Shown piece by piece: positions 1 through 6,576 of a DNA stretch of 6,644 nucleotides. The notes below the pieces were generated by a model. That model did not search any database. It had not been told where the DNA came from and worked only from the letters and a program-made list of their open reading frames with translations. Source of the stretch: Bacteroidales bacterium (GTDB lineage Bacteria; Bacteroidota; Bacteroidia; Bacteroidales; NBLH01); NCBI GenBank assembly GCA_029933755.1, contig JAOZNO010000003.1, forward strand, positions 18,779 through 25,422. The letters run 5' to 3'. Within the stretch, counting starts at the first letter, position 1; the number at the start of each line of letters is the position of its first letter. Position numbers and translations under genes: made by a program.

Positions 1-15
1 AGAACTAACAATTAG

Positions 16-2631
16 ATGGAAGAAAATTTAGAAAATAAGGATGATATAAACCAACACGATGAGAATGGAGAAATGCAGGACGTGAATTATATTTCCGGAA
101 TGTATAAAAACTGGTTCTTAGATTATGCATCTTATGTAATACTGGAAAGGGCTGTGCCTCATGTGATTGATGGCTTAAAACCTGTACACAGAAGGATATT
201 GCATTCCATGAAAAGGCTTGACGATGGCAGGTACAATAAAGTAGCTAATATTATTGGCTATACCATGCAATATCACCCACATGGTGATGCATCAATTGGT
301 GATGCTTTGGTACAATTAGGACAAAAGGATTTATTGATTGATGCACAGGGAAACTGGGGGAATATTTATACTGGAGATAGATCAGCTGCACCCAGATATA
401 TTGAAGCACGATTATCTAAATTTGCCCTTGATATTGTATTTAATCCTAAAATTACCGATTGGAAATTATCATATGATGGCAGAAATAAAGAACCAATTAA
501 TCTGCCGGTTAAATTTCCATTATTACTTGTGCAAGGTGTTGAGGGTATTGCTGTAGGCTTAGCTTCAAAAATTTTACCTCATAATTTTATTGAACTTATT
601 GATGCATCAATTAAACACCTAAAAGGGCAAGAGTTCGAAATTTTACCTGATTTTATTACCGGTGGGTTTGCAGATTTCTCTAAATATAATGATGGGCTGC
701 GTGGTGGAAAAGTAAGGGTTAGAGCCAAAATAGAAAAATTCGATAAAAAGACACTGATTATTAAGGAACTTCCATTTGGGAAAACTACCGGTAGTTTAAT
801 TGATTCAGTTTTAAGCGCCAATGAAAAAGGGAAAATTAAAATTAAGAAGATTGATGACAATACAGCTGCTAAGGTCGAAATTCTAATTCACTTGGTTAGT
901 GGTACTTCATCTGATAAAATGATTGATGCCCTTTTTGCTTTTACCGATTGCGAAATATCAATATCACCAAATGCCACAATTATTAATCAAAATAAGCCCT
1001 ATTTTCTTGGTGTTAGTGAAATGTTGAAAATGTCAGCAGACCACACAGTAGCATTGCTTAAATGGGAGCTTGAAATACGGAAAAATGAATTGGAAGCCTC
1101 TTGGCATTTATCTTCACTTGAAAAGATTTTTATTGAAAATCGTATTTACATCAATATTGAAGAATGTGAAACATGGGAAGAGATTATTACTACTATTGAT
1201 AAAGGCCTAGAACCTTTTAAAAGTTTATTAAGACGTGAAGTTACCCGTGAAGATATTACTAAGCTTACAGAAATACGAATTAAGAGGATTTCAAAATATG
1301 ATGCCTTTAAAGCAGATGAATATATTAAATCGCTTGAAGAAGAAATGAAAGTGGTTTTATTTAATTTGGAACATATAATTGAATATACAATAGATCATTA
1401 CAAGAATATAAAGAAAAAATACGGTAAAGGTAGAGAACGAAAAACTGAAATACGTAGTTTTGATACAATTGTAGCAACTAAGGTGGTTGTAGCAAATGAA
1501 AAATTATATGTAAATTACCAGGAAGGTTTTGCAGGTACAGGTTTAAAAAAAGATGAATATATTTCTGACTGTTCTGATATTGATGATATTATTGTATTTA
1601 GAAAGGATGGTAGTTATTTTGTTAGTAAAGTAACTGAAAAAATATTTATTGGAACAAATGCTATTCATGTAGCTGTGTTTAAAAAGAATGATAAACGAAC
1701 TATTTACAATGCGATTTATCGTGATGGAAAAACTGGATTTGGCTATATGAAACGTTTTGCTGTTCCTAGCGTTACCCGTGATAAGGAATATTCGTTGGCA
1801 CAAGGGAATGCAAACTCAAAAGTTCTTTATTTTTCTGCAAATCAAAATGGAGAGGCCGAAGTGGTTCGGGTACTCCTAAAACCCCGGGCTCGATTAAAAA
1901 AACTTTCCTGGGATCTTGATTTTAGCGAGCTAACAATAAAGGGGAGAAACTCAATGGGAAACATCCTTACCAAGAATATGATTCATAAAATATCTATGAA
2001 AGAAAGAGGTGTATCTACATTAAATGGTATGAAAATATGGTTTGACAGGGATGTAAACAGATTAAATAATGAACAACGTGGTGAACTTTTGGGTGAATTT
2101 AAAGCAGCAGATAAGATATTAACAATTTCAAAATCAGGATTTTACAGACTAACTGATTATGAGCTTTCTAATCATTATGAAGATGATATGTTGTTGATAG
2201 AAAAGTTTGATCAGTCTAAGGTGTTCTCTGCAGTTTATTTTGATGGTGAAAAAGAATTTTTCTATTTAAAAAGATTTGAAATAGAATTAACAGATAGAAA
2301 GGCTTGGTTTATAACTGAGGGGGATGGCTCAAAATTAATTGCGTTGTCGCAAGATAGACTACCTATGATTAACGTAAAGTTTGGTGGGAAATATCAAAGC
2401 AGACCAGATGAGGAGATTAATGTTGAAGAATTTATTGGTATAAAAGGCTATAGAGCTAAAGGAAAACGCATTAGCACCTATGAGCTTAAATCAGTAGAGT
2501 TTTCTGAATCTATAGAAGAACCTGAAATAGAAAAGTCTGAAAATATTATAGAAAGTGTTCCGGAAATTAATACGGATGTTGAATTTGAAGTAAGAGGGAC
2601 TAATGGTGAACAAAAAAGCCTAGACTTGTAA
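16..2631 (+). CDS. parC: DNA topoisomerase IV subunit A (ParC-type, GyrA family)
   Basis: This is the DNA-cleaving subunit of a type IIA topoisomerase. With ParE it would decatenate and relax DNA in the cytoplasm by passing one duplex through a transient double-strand break. The breakage-reunion domain covers about residues 25-480. It has the N-terminal GLKPVHRR motif (53-60), the YHPHGD motif (86-91) and the catalytic Arg127-Tyr128 pair in AAPRYIEAR, where the tyrosine attaches to DNA. EGIAVGLASKILPHN lies at 176-190. The C-terminal part (about 485-815) fits the beta-pinwheel DNA-wrapping domain, but no gyrase QRRGGRG box is visible, which favours ParC over GyrA. GRNSMGN (643-649) fits my recollection of Bacteroidota ParC proteins. 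The last 35 or so residues are acidic and probably disordered. The length of 871 aa is normal for that group. The ATG is chosen because an in-frame TAG stands directly before it. parE may lie just upstream, outside the window. The family is certain; ParC versus GyrA is very likely. Confidence 0.93.
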   Translation: MEENLENKDDINQHDENGEMQDVNYISGMYKNWFLDYASYVILERAVPHVIDGLKPVHRRILHSMKRLDDGRYNKVANIIGYTMQYHPHGDASIGDALVQLGQKDLLIDAQGNWGNIYTGDRSAAPRYIEARLSKFALDIVFNPKITDWKLSYDGRNKEPINLPVKFPLLLVQGVEGIAVGLASKILPHNFIELIDASIKHLKGQEFEILPDFITGGFADFSKYNDGLRGGKVRVRAKIEKFDKKTLIIKELPFGKTTGSLIDSVLSANEKGKIKIKKIDDNTAAKVEILIHLVSGTSSDKMIDALFAFTDCEISISPNATIINQNKPYFLGVSEMLKMSADHTVALLKWELEIRKNELEASWHLSSLEKIFIENRIYINIEECETWEEIITTIDKGLEPFKSLLRREVTREDITKLTEIRIKRISKYDAFKADEYIKSLEEEMKVVLFNLEHIIEYTIDHYKNIKKKYGKGRERKTEIRSFDTIVATKVVVANEKLYVNYQEGFAGTGLKKDEYISDCSDIDDIIVFRKDGSYFVSKVTEKIFIGTNAIHVAVFKKNDKRTIYNAIYRDGKTGFGYMKRFAVPSVTRDKEYSLAQGNANSKVLYFSANQNGEAEVVRVLLKPRARLKKLSWDLDFSELTIKGRNSMGNILTKNMIHKISMKERGVSTLNGMKIWFDRDVNRLNNEQRGELLGEFKAADKILTISKSGFYRLTDYELSNHYEDDMLLIEKFDQSKVFSAVYFDGEKEFFYLKRFEIELTDRKAWFITEGDGSKLIALSQDRLPMINVKFGGKYQSRPDEEINVEEFIGIKGYRAKGKRISTYELKSVEFSESIEEPEIEKSENIIESVPEINTDVEFEVRGTNGEQKSLDL

Positions 2632-2671
2632 CTGTTGATTCTGTAATTACCTGATTTACTGATTTTATTAT

Positions 2672-2679
2672 TATATTTG
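2672..2679 (+). promoter_or_regulatory. possible Bacteroidota -7 promoter box for the hemerythrin gene
   Basis: TATATTTG matches the TAnnTTTG consensus of the -7 element used by the primary sigma factor of Bacteroidota. It lies 31 bases before the hemerythrin ATG, in the 79-base gap after parC. No clear TTTG -33 element is found at the usual distance upstream, so this is only a candidate. In such AT-rich DNA a chance match is quite possible. Confidence 0.3.
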
Positions 2680-2710
2680 TTTGCATTAATACAATTTAAT
2701 ATAGCTAACT

Positions 2711-3121
2711 ATGGCACGAGTTTTTATACTTTGGAACGAAAAATATAATACGGGAATTCAGGAAATTGATGACCAGCATAAAAAACTTATTAAAATCTTA
2801 AATAGTTTATATGAATCATTTGTAGATCGTACAACAAATGAAAAATTGAAAGAAGTTGTGCAAGAAATGGCTAAATATACAGAGTATCATTTTGGAGTCG
2901 AAGAAAAATATTTTAAAGAATTTAATTACAGTGCTGCTGATGAGCATATTGCTGAACATCAAACATTTGTTCAAAATGTAAAAACTTTTCAAGAAGACAT
3001 GGAACAAGGAAAGGTATCAGTAACATTTCAACTAATGAACTTTTTAAGATCGTGGTTAATTGAACATATAAATGGAACAGATAGAAGATATATTAGCCTA
3101 TTTAAAGAAAAAGGGCTGTAA
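2711..3121 (+). CDS. bacteriohemerythrin (single-domain, non-heme diiron O2-binding protein)
   Basis: This is a 136-residue cytoplasmic hemerythrin-family protein that should fold as a four-helix bundle around a mu-oxo diiron site and bind O2 reversibly. All seven expected ligands are present: His23 (in DQHK), His60 and Glu64 (in HFGVEE), His79 and His83 (in HIAEH), and His119 and Asp124 (in HINGTD). The spacings match the bacteriohemerythrin pattern. The N terminus, with W8 and the TGIQEIDDQHK stretch, is the family's usual opening and supports the ATG start. There is no signal peptide, membrane segment or fused signalling domain, so it is a stand-alone protein rather than a chemoreceptor domain. 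Roles known in the family include O2 storage or delivery, O2 sensing and iron handling, and the sequence does not decide between them. It sits alone between parC and the NAD synthase gene, with hairpins after its stop codon, and may be its own transcription unit. Confidence 0.92.
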   Translation: MARVFILWNEKYNTGIQEIDDQHKKLIKILNSLYESFVDRTTNEKLKEVVQEMAKYTEYHFGVEEKYFKEFNYSAADEHIAEHQTFVQNVKTFQEDMEQGKVSVTFQLMNFLRSWLIEHINGTDRRYISLFKEKGL

Positions 3122-3144
3122 GCAGACCTCTTAGAAAAAGTCAA

Positions 3145-3183
3145 AAGATGCGTTATGCTCATCTTGAAAACAGAGTAGTTTTC
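3145..3183. repeat. two abutting small hairpins after the hemerythrin gene
   Basis: Two inverted repeats lie end to end in the 94-base gap before the NAD synthase gene. The first has arms AAGATG (3145-3150) and CATCTT (3160-3165) around a 9-base loop. The second has arms GAAAAC (3166-3171) and GTTTTC (3178-3183) around AGAGTA, followed by TTAGATA. Both stems are short and AT-rich and there is no proper T tract, so they would be weak terminators at best. They could be an attenuator or mRNA-end structure that sets hemerythrin apart from the downstream genes. Chance is also possible. Confidence 0.35.
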
Positions 3184-3215
3184 TTAGATACACTTAGACT
3201 AAAGATAAAAGTAAT

Positions 3216-4037
3216 ATGATTAGCGATTATAAAAGTGGGGTTGATAACATAAGGCAGATACTAAAAACTTATATCGTTAAAAATAGAATAAAGTCTCTTG
3301 TTGTAGGAATTTCAGGTGGCATTGATAGTGCTCTTACTGTAGCCTTAGCCAAGCCGGTTTGTGATGAACTAAATATTCCTTTAATTGGACGAAGTATTAC
3401 TATTGAAACGAATAAAGCTGATGAAATTTCCAGAGCAAATGCAATTGGTAAAAATTTTGTCACTGATTTTAAGGAAGTCGATCTTAGTAAAGGCTTTATT
3501 GCTCTTGCTGGTTTAATTACCGAATCAACTAATAAAGTAGAATCTATAGCTGATAAAATAAGACGAGGAAATATTAAAGCCAGAACACGAATGGTATATA
3601 TATATGATCTTGCCTCGAAAAATCAGGGAATGGTATTATCTACAGATAATTATACAGAACTATTATTGGGTTTTTGGACTTTACATGGTGATGTTGGTGA
3701 TTATGGAATGATTCAAAATTTATGGAAAACTGAGGTATATGCCATGTCTCGTTATATTGTATCCCAGTTAAAAGATCATGATGCAAAAAGTGCCTTAAGC
3801 TCATGTATTGATGCAGTAGCAACAGATGGTTTGGGTATTACAAATAGCGATTTAGATCAGATTCAGGCAAAAAGCTATGAAGAAGTAGATCAAATTTTAT
3901 TAAAATTAATTTATAGCACAGCTGATTTAAAAGATTTTGAAAATCATCCGGTTATTCAACGAAAAAGAAACTCGGAATTTAAAAGAAATAATCCATTTAA
4001 TATTCCCAGAGATCAAATCACTGACAGACCATTGTAG
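3216..4037 (+). CDS. nadE: NAD synthase, ammonia-dependent type (NadE family)
   Basis: This cytoplasmic enzyme should perform the last step of NAD synthesis: amidation of nicotinic acid adenine dinucleotide (deamido-NAD), with ATP cleaved to AMP and pyrophosphate. Its 273 residues cover only the adenine-nucleotide alpha-hydrolase-like synthetase domain. There is no N-terminal glutaminase (nitrilase-like) domain, so free ammonia is the expected nitrogen donor. The ATP pyrophosphatase loop SGGIDS is at 33-38, RGNIKARTRM at 117-126, STDN at 142-145 and GDVGD at 158-162. A C-terminal KR-containing segment lies around 250-260. The substrate-loop region reads TDNYTELLLGFWTLHGDVGD, where textbook NadE has TDHAAE and GFFTKYGDGG, so this belongs to a variant clade. 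The start ATG has A-rich sequence before it and no Shine-Dalgarno. The YciO-like gene follows after 57 bases and may be co-transcribed. The family call is firm; substrate preference is inferred. Confidence 0.88.
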   Translation: MISDYKSGVDNIRQILKTYIVKNRIKSLVVGISGGIDSALTVALAKPVCDELNIPLIGRSITIETNKADEISRANAIGKNFVTDFKEVDLSKGFIALAGLITESTNKVESIADKIRRGNIKARTRMVYIYDLASKNQGMVLSTDNYTELLLGFWTLHGDVGDYGMIQNLWKTEVYAMSRYIVSQLKDHDAKSALSSCIDAVATDGLGITNSDLDQIQAKSYEEVDQILLKLIYSTADLKDFENHPVIQRKRNSEFKRNNPFNIPRDQITDRPL

Positions 4038-4094
4038 CATAAAGATTATCAATCTATTAATAAGCATTTTTCAATTTACAATTCACGAAGTATT

Positions 4095-4709
4095 ATGTTA
4101 CTTAAAGTTTACGAAGAAAACCCTGCACATAATGTAATAAGACAAGTTGTAAAGGTTCTAAAAAGTGGAGGTTTGGTTATTTACCCTACAGATACGGTTT
4201 ATGCCTTAGGCTGCGATATATCTAACCATAAAGCTATTGAACGTTTGGCAAAAGTTAAGGGGATTGACTATAAAAAAGCACAATTTTCATTTATTTGTTA
4301 TGATTTAAGCAGTTTGTCTGAATATAGTAAACCAATTGGTAATAATGTATTTAAAGTAATGAAACGTAATTTACCAGGTCCTTTCACTTTTATTCTGGAA
4401 GCCAGTAATATGGTACCTAAGATTTTAAAAAGTAAAAAAAAGACAGTTGGTATACGTGTGCCTGACAATAACATAATACGTGAAATTGTTAAAGAACTGG
4501 GCAATCCCGTTCTGACCACCTCAATACGTGACGATGATGATATTATAGAATATCTAACTGATCCTGAGCTAATTCATGAAAAGTATGAGAATATTGCAGA
4601 AATAGTTATTGATGGTGGCTACGGAAATACTACAGCCTCTACCATTGTCGATTGTACCAGTGGTGATATCGAAATTATTCGAGAAGGTGTACAGGAATTA
4701 TTGATGTAA
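4095..4709 (+). CDS. Sua5/YciO/YrdC/YwlC family protein, YciO-like (possible threonylcarbamoyl-AMP synthase)
   Basis: This 204-residue protein has the YrdC fold, whose best-known members make threonylcarbamoyl-AMP from threonine, bicarbonate and ATP for the tRNA t6A modification. The visible motifs are PTDTVYALG (31-39), KVKG (53-56) where the nucleotide-binding lysine is expected, PGPFTFIL (94-101), TVGIRVP (117-123), TTS (141-143), STIVD (182-186) and REG (196-198). The line KKAQFSFICYDLSSLSEYS and the TTS motif, in place of the S-x-x-N typical of TsaC/Sua5, resemble E. coli YciO more than TsaC. There is no C-terminal Sua5 domain. YciO proteins are related in fold but are not generally accepted as the main t6A enzyme, so the TsaC label should be avoided. 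It lies 57 bases after nadE on the same strand and converges with the LRR gene. The family is near certain; the biochemical role is open. Confidence 0.85.
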   Translation: MLLKVYEENPAHNVIRQVVKVLKSGGLVIYPTDTVYALGCDISNHKAIERLAKVKGIDYKKAQFSFICYDLSSLSEYSKPIGNNVFKVMKRNLPGPFTFILEASNMVPKILKSKKKTVGIRVPDNNIIREIVKELGNPVLTTSIRDDDDIIEYLTDPELIHEKYENIAEIVIDGGYGNTTASTIVDCTSGDIEIIREGVQELLM

Positions 4710-4737
4710 TATCCTATGAATTTCACCCTGTAGTATT

Positions 4738-4762
4738 TGAGTAAGTATTAAATGCATACTCA
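4738..4762. repeat. hairpin A downstream of the YciO-like gene
   Basis: The arms TGAGTA (4738-4743) and TACTCA (4757-4762) are perfectly complementary. The stem can continue inward past one A-A mismatch by four pairs, one of them G-U on the RNA, leaving a three-base TAA loop. It starts 28 bases after the stop codon of the YciO-like gene. No T tract follows, so it is not a classic intrinsic terminator. It could protect the 3' end of the mRNA or be the first unit of the hairpin cluster. Confidence 0.45.
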
Positions 4763-4775
4763 GCTAGCAATCAAT

Positions 4776-4842
4776 AACCTCGGAGCAAGCTCACGAGGTA
4801 TGAATTGGAAAGAATTTATTTTGTACGATGCAAGCATCGGGG
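4776..4842. repeat. REP-like double hairpin (hairpins B and C with shared GCAAGC apex)
   Basis: Hairpin B pairs ACCTCG (4777-4782) with CGAGGT (4794-4799) and continues inward as GAGC/GCTC (4783-4786, 4789-4792), with one unpaired A at 4793. Hairpin C pairs CGATGC (4826-4831) with GCATCG (4834-4839). Both are centred on the same core, GCAAGC, at 4785-4790 and 4830-4835, 45 bases apart. The stems are much richer in G and C than the surrounding DNA. A pair of short GC-rich hairpins between convergent genes is the usual form of REP/BIME-type dispersed elements, which are often mobilised by single-domain Y1 (RAYT) transposases. That identity is inferred; the pairings themselves are read directly from the sequence. 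Confidence 0.5.
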
Positions 4843-4844
4843 AA

Positions 4845-4866
4845 TTAAACCCACTGGTGGGTTTAA
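4845..4866. terminator. bidirectional intrinsic terminator-like hairpin between convergent genes
   Basis: The perfect 10-base arms TTAAACCCAC (4845-4854) and GTGGGTTTAA (4857-4866) flank a TG centre. The G+C core CCCAC/GTGGG is flanked by A/T runs on both sides, so either strand gives a GC stem followed by a short U-rich stretch (UUUAA). That is the expected form of a terminator shared by two convergent genes. The stop codon of the minus-strand LRR gene (4863-4865) lies inside one arm, so LRR translation ends within the structure. The T tract is short, so its efficiency is uncertain. Confidence 0.55.
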
Positions 4867-6299
4867 AACCTTGTTTTAACATCCGGAGGTAGTAATTTAG
4901 TAATTCTGTCAATTTCTTCATCAGTCAAATCATTGTCACGTAAATTAATATACTCCAAACTATTCATTTTTGCAATTTCATTTGGCATGGTCTTAATTAA
5001 ATTTGCATGAAGATTTAATTGCTGAAGTTTTTCCAATTTGCATATTTCTACTGGAATTTCAAGAATTTCATTTTCTGAAAAATTCAGAATAAGCAAATTA
5101 TTTAATTTTGTTAACGAAATAGAGATAATTTTAATCTTATTTGAACTCAAATCAAGTTCGCGTAATTTCCCCAGGCTACCAACAGATGAAGGTAAGGTTT
5201 CAATCAGGTTATGATTTAATAATAACTGAACCAGATTAGGTAATTTTCCTAAAGTTGAAGGAATCGTTTTAAACCTGTTATATGAAAGATTTAATTCTCT
5301 AAGATTTTTTAATTTACCAAGTGAGGATGGAATTTCAGCTAATTGATTTTTTGAAAGATTCATAATCTGTACATCATGCAAACTCCCCATTTCAACCGGA
5401 ATAGATGTTAAGCCAGTATTTTCCAAATTAATTTGCCTTAGATTATTTAAATTTCCAATTGATCCAGGTAATTTTTTCAGACTCTGCTCCTGCTTGTCAT
5501 TTTCTTGATTTTGTAAATAAAGCATTTGTAATGCACGAGCACTTCCAAGTGATGAAGGTACTGACTCAAGCCGATTATAAGAAACATCTAAATAGGGCAA
5601 AAGCTTTAAGCTACCAATTTCTTTTGGCAATGATTTTATTTGGTTATTCCTTATATCAAAAATCTTCAGGTTACTCAATTTTCCAACCGCAGCTGGTATC
5701 TCCCGTAGACTATTTTCTGAAACATCAAAACTTTGAAGATTTTTTAAATTACCAATAGTTCCGGGTATTTCTTGTAACTTATTTTCCCAAATACTTATAT
5801 CCCTTAAATTTTTTAAATTGCCTATAGAGTTTGGTAATATTTCTATTTTATTACCACCTAAAGCAAGGTTCTGCAGAAAAATAAGGTTGCCGAGTTCTTC
5901 TGGTAAACTAATCAATTCATTACTTTCTACATCAAGCATAATTAAATTAACCAAGCTACCTATTTCTTTTGGAATTTCAGCTAATTTATTGCTGCCCAGA
6001 TTCAAATACTGTAAATTTGCAAGATCCTGAATTTCAGATGGAATTACTTCAATATTATTTTGCCACAAATCAAGTATTTGTAAATTGGTCATCTCTAAAA
6101 TTTCCATAGGAAATTCGTCCAACTCCATATCACCCAAATTTAACTTATAAACTTTTTCAGGATTTTTCATTGCCTCATGAAGAGATAAAAACTCATCAGC
6201 ATTCACAAGTTCATCTTCATCAAGTAAACGATTTTGTGCAAAAACATTTACCTCAAATAAAAGGAAACTTATCAGTATTAAAAGTAGGATTTTATTCAT
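4863..6299 (-). CDS. exported leucine-rich repeat protein (18 LRRs)
   Basis: The 478-residue protein begins with a typical Sec signal peptide: N-K near the start, a hydrophobic run at about 4-15, and a probable cleavage after VFA (19-21). No cysteine lipobox is present, so the product is likely periplasmic or secreted rather than a lipoprotein. After a short acidic linker (about 24-49) come 18 LRR units starting at residues 50, 73, 96, 119, 142, 165, 188, 211, 234, 257, 287, 310, 333, 356, 379, 402, 425 and 448. All are 23 residues except the unit at 257, which has a 7-residue charged insert (about 266-272), and the last, which forms a C-terminal cap. The consensus is LxxLxLxxNxLxxIPxxIGxLxN, the SHOC2/Ras-suppressor-like class. 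The repeats should stack into a curved solenoid for protein or glycan binding. No T9SS sorting domain, anchor or enzyme domain is visible. The specific ligand is unknown. Confidence 0.9.
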   Translation of the reverse strand: MNKILLLILISFLLFEVNVFAQNRLLDEDELVNADEFLSLHEAMKNPEKVYKLNLGDMELDEFPMEILEMTNLQILDLWQNNIEVIPSEIQDLANLQYLNLGSNKLAEIPKEIGSLVNLIMLDVESNELISLPEELGNLIFLQNLALGGNKIEILPNSIGNLKNLRDISIWENKLQEIPGTIGNLKNLQSFDVSENSLREIPAAVGKLSNLKIFDIRNNQIKSLPKEIGSLKLLPYLDVSYNRLESVPSSLGSARALQMLYLQNQENDKQEQSLKKLPGSIGNLNNLRQINLENTGLTSIPVEMGSLHDVQIMNLSKNQLAEIPSSLGKLKNLRELNLSYNRFKTIPSTLGKLPNLVQLLLNHNLIETLPSSVGSLGKLRELDLSSNKIKIISISLTKLNNLLILNFSENEILEIPVEICKLEKLQQLNLHANLIKTMPNEIAKMNSLEYINLRDNDLTDEEIDRITKLLPPDVKTRF

Positions 6300-6379
6300 T
6301 TATCTATTTCTTTAATTATTCTTGTTTGTCCGATGTGACTATTTCAAAAATTTAGCCAAATTAATTACTCATGCTTAAC

Positions 6380-6401
6380 CAAATTTAAATATGCAAAAAT
6401 A
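6380..6401 (-). promoter_or_regulatory. possible -7 promoter boxes for the LRR gene
   Basis: Read on the minus strand, TAAATTTG (6380-6387) and TATTTTTG (6394-6401) both fit the Bacteroidota -7 consensus TAnnTTTG. They lie about 80-100 bases before the LRR start codon, so either would give a leader of roughly 75-90 bases. No convincing TTTG -33 box is found at the standard distance behind either one. The sequence is so AT-rich that chance matches are expected, so this is a weak call. Confidence 0.25.
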
Positions 6402-6549
6402 ATATAATTTTAACTGTTTTTTTTCCTATTTATTACATTTAAAACTTCTCTTTTTATTTAAAGCCAAAAATTCATGCTCGTTAACAAACTTTTAAGTCAT
6501 TTATTTCTCACTTTGTAACTTTATTCTTAAAAAATCAGAATAATCTTTC

Positions 6550-6576
6550 AAATACCTTTTCAGTTGAATGGTATTT
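6550..6576. repeat. nested inverted repeat upstream of the LRR gene
   Basis: The outer arms AAATACC (6550-6556) and GGTATTT (6570-6576) are perfectly complementary over seven bases. Inside them TTCA (6559-6562) and TGAA (6565-6568) pair again, so the 27 bases form an almost continuous hairpin with a small asymmetric bulge. It lies about 250 bases before the LRR start codon. It could be a dimeric-regulator operator or the 3' hairpin of a gene beyond the window. No T tract follows on either strand, so a standard terminator is unlikely. Confidence 0.35.

Noticed and set aside
1..15. The first 15 bases read as a frame ending in TAG directly before the parC ATG, possibly the end of parE.
   Set aside because: Only four sense codons are visible, which is too few to identify a gene. 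parE upstream of parC is plausible from knowledge of other genomes, but nothing here proves it.
579..860. Minus-strand open frame inside parC (93 codons), with similar antisense frames at 1543-1803, 2816-3007, 3269-3463, 3640-3822 and 4298-4519.
   Set aside because: Each lies opposite a well-supported gene, has low-complexity hydrophobic composition and shows no recognisable motif. They are shadows of the real genes.
3937..4137. A 66-codon plus-strand frame bridging the end of nadE and the start of the YciO-like gene.
   Set aside because: It overlaps both genes out of frame and has no family features.
16..4709. The four plus-strand genes as one new functional system.
   Set aside because: Topoisomerase IV, hemerythrin, NAD synthase and a YciO-like protein have no known shared pathway. 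The 57-94 base gaps do not show tight coupling, and the adjacency looks like ordinary chromosome order.
5459..5758. Plus-strand open frames opposite the LRR gene (5459-5758, 5818-6030, 6170-6355).
   Set aside because: They repeat the antisense of the LRR units and have no independent motif or translation signal. The LRR reading with a signal peptide and 18 in-phase repeats is decisive.
4863..6299. The periodic 69-base pattern of the LRR gene considered as a tandem DNA repeat or CRISPR-like array.
   Set aside because: The period is 23 codons, the units diverge at the DNA level and the reading frame stays open. It is protein repeat structure, not an array.
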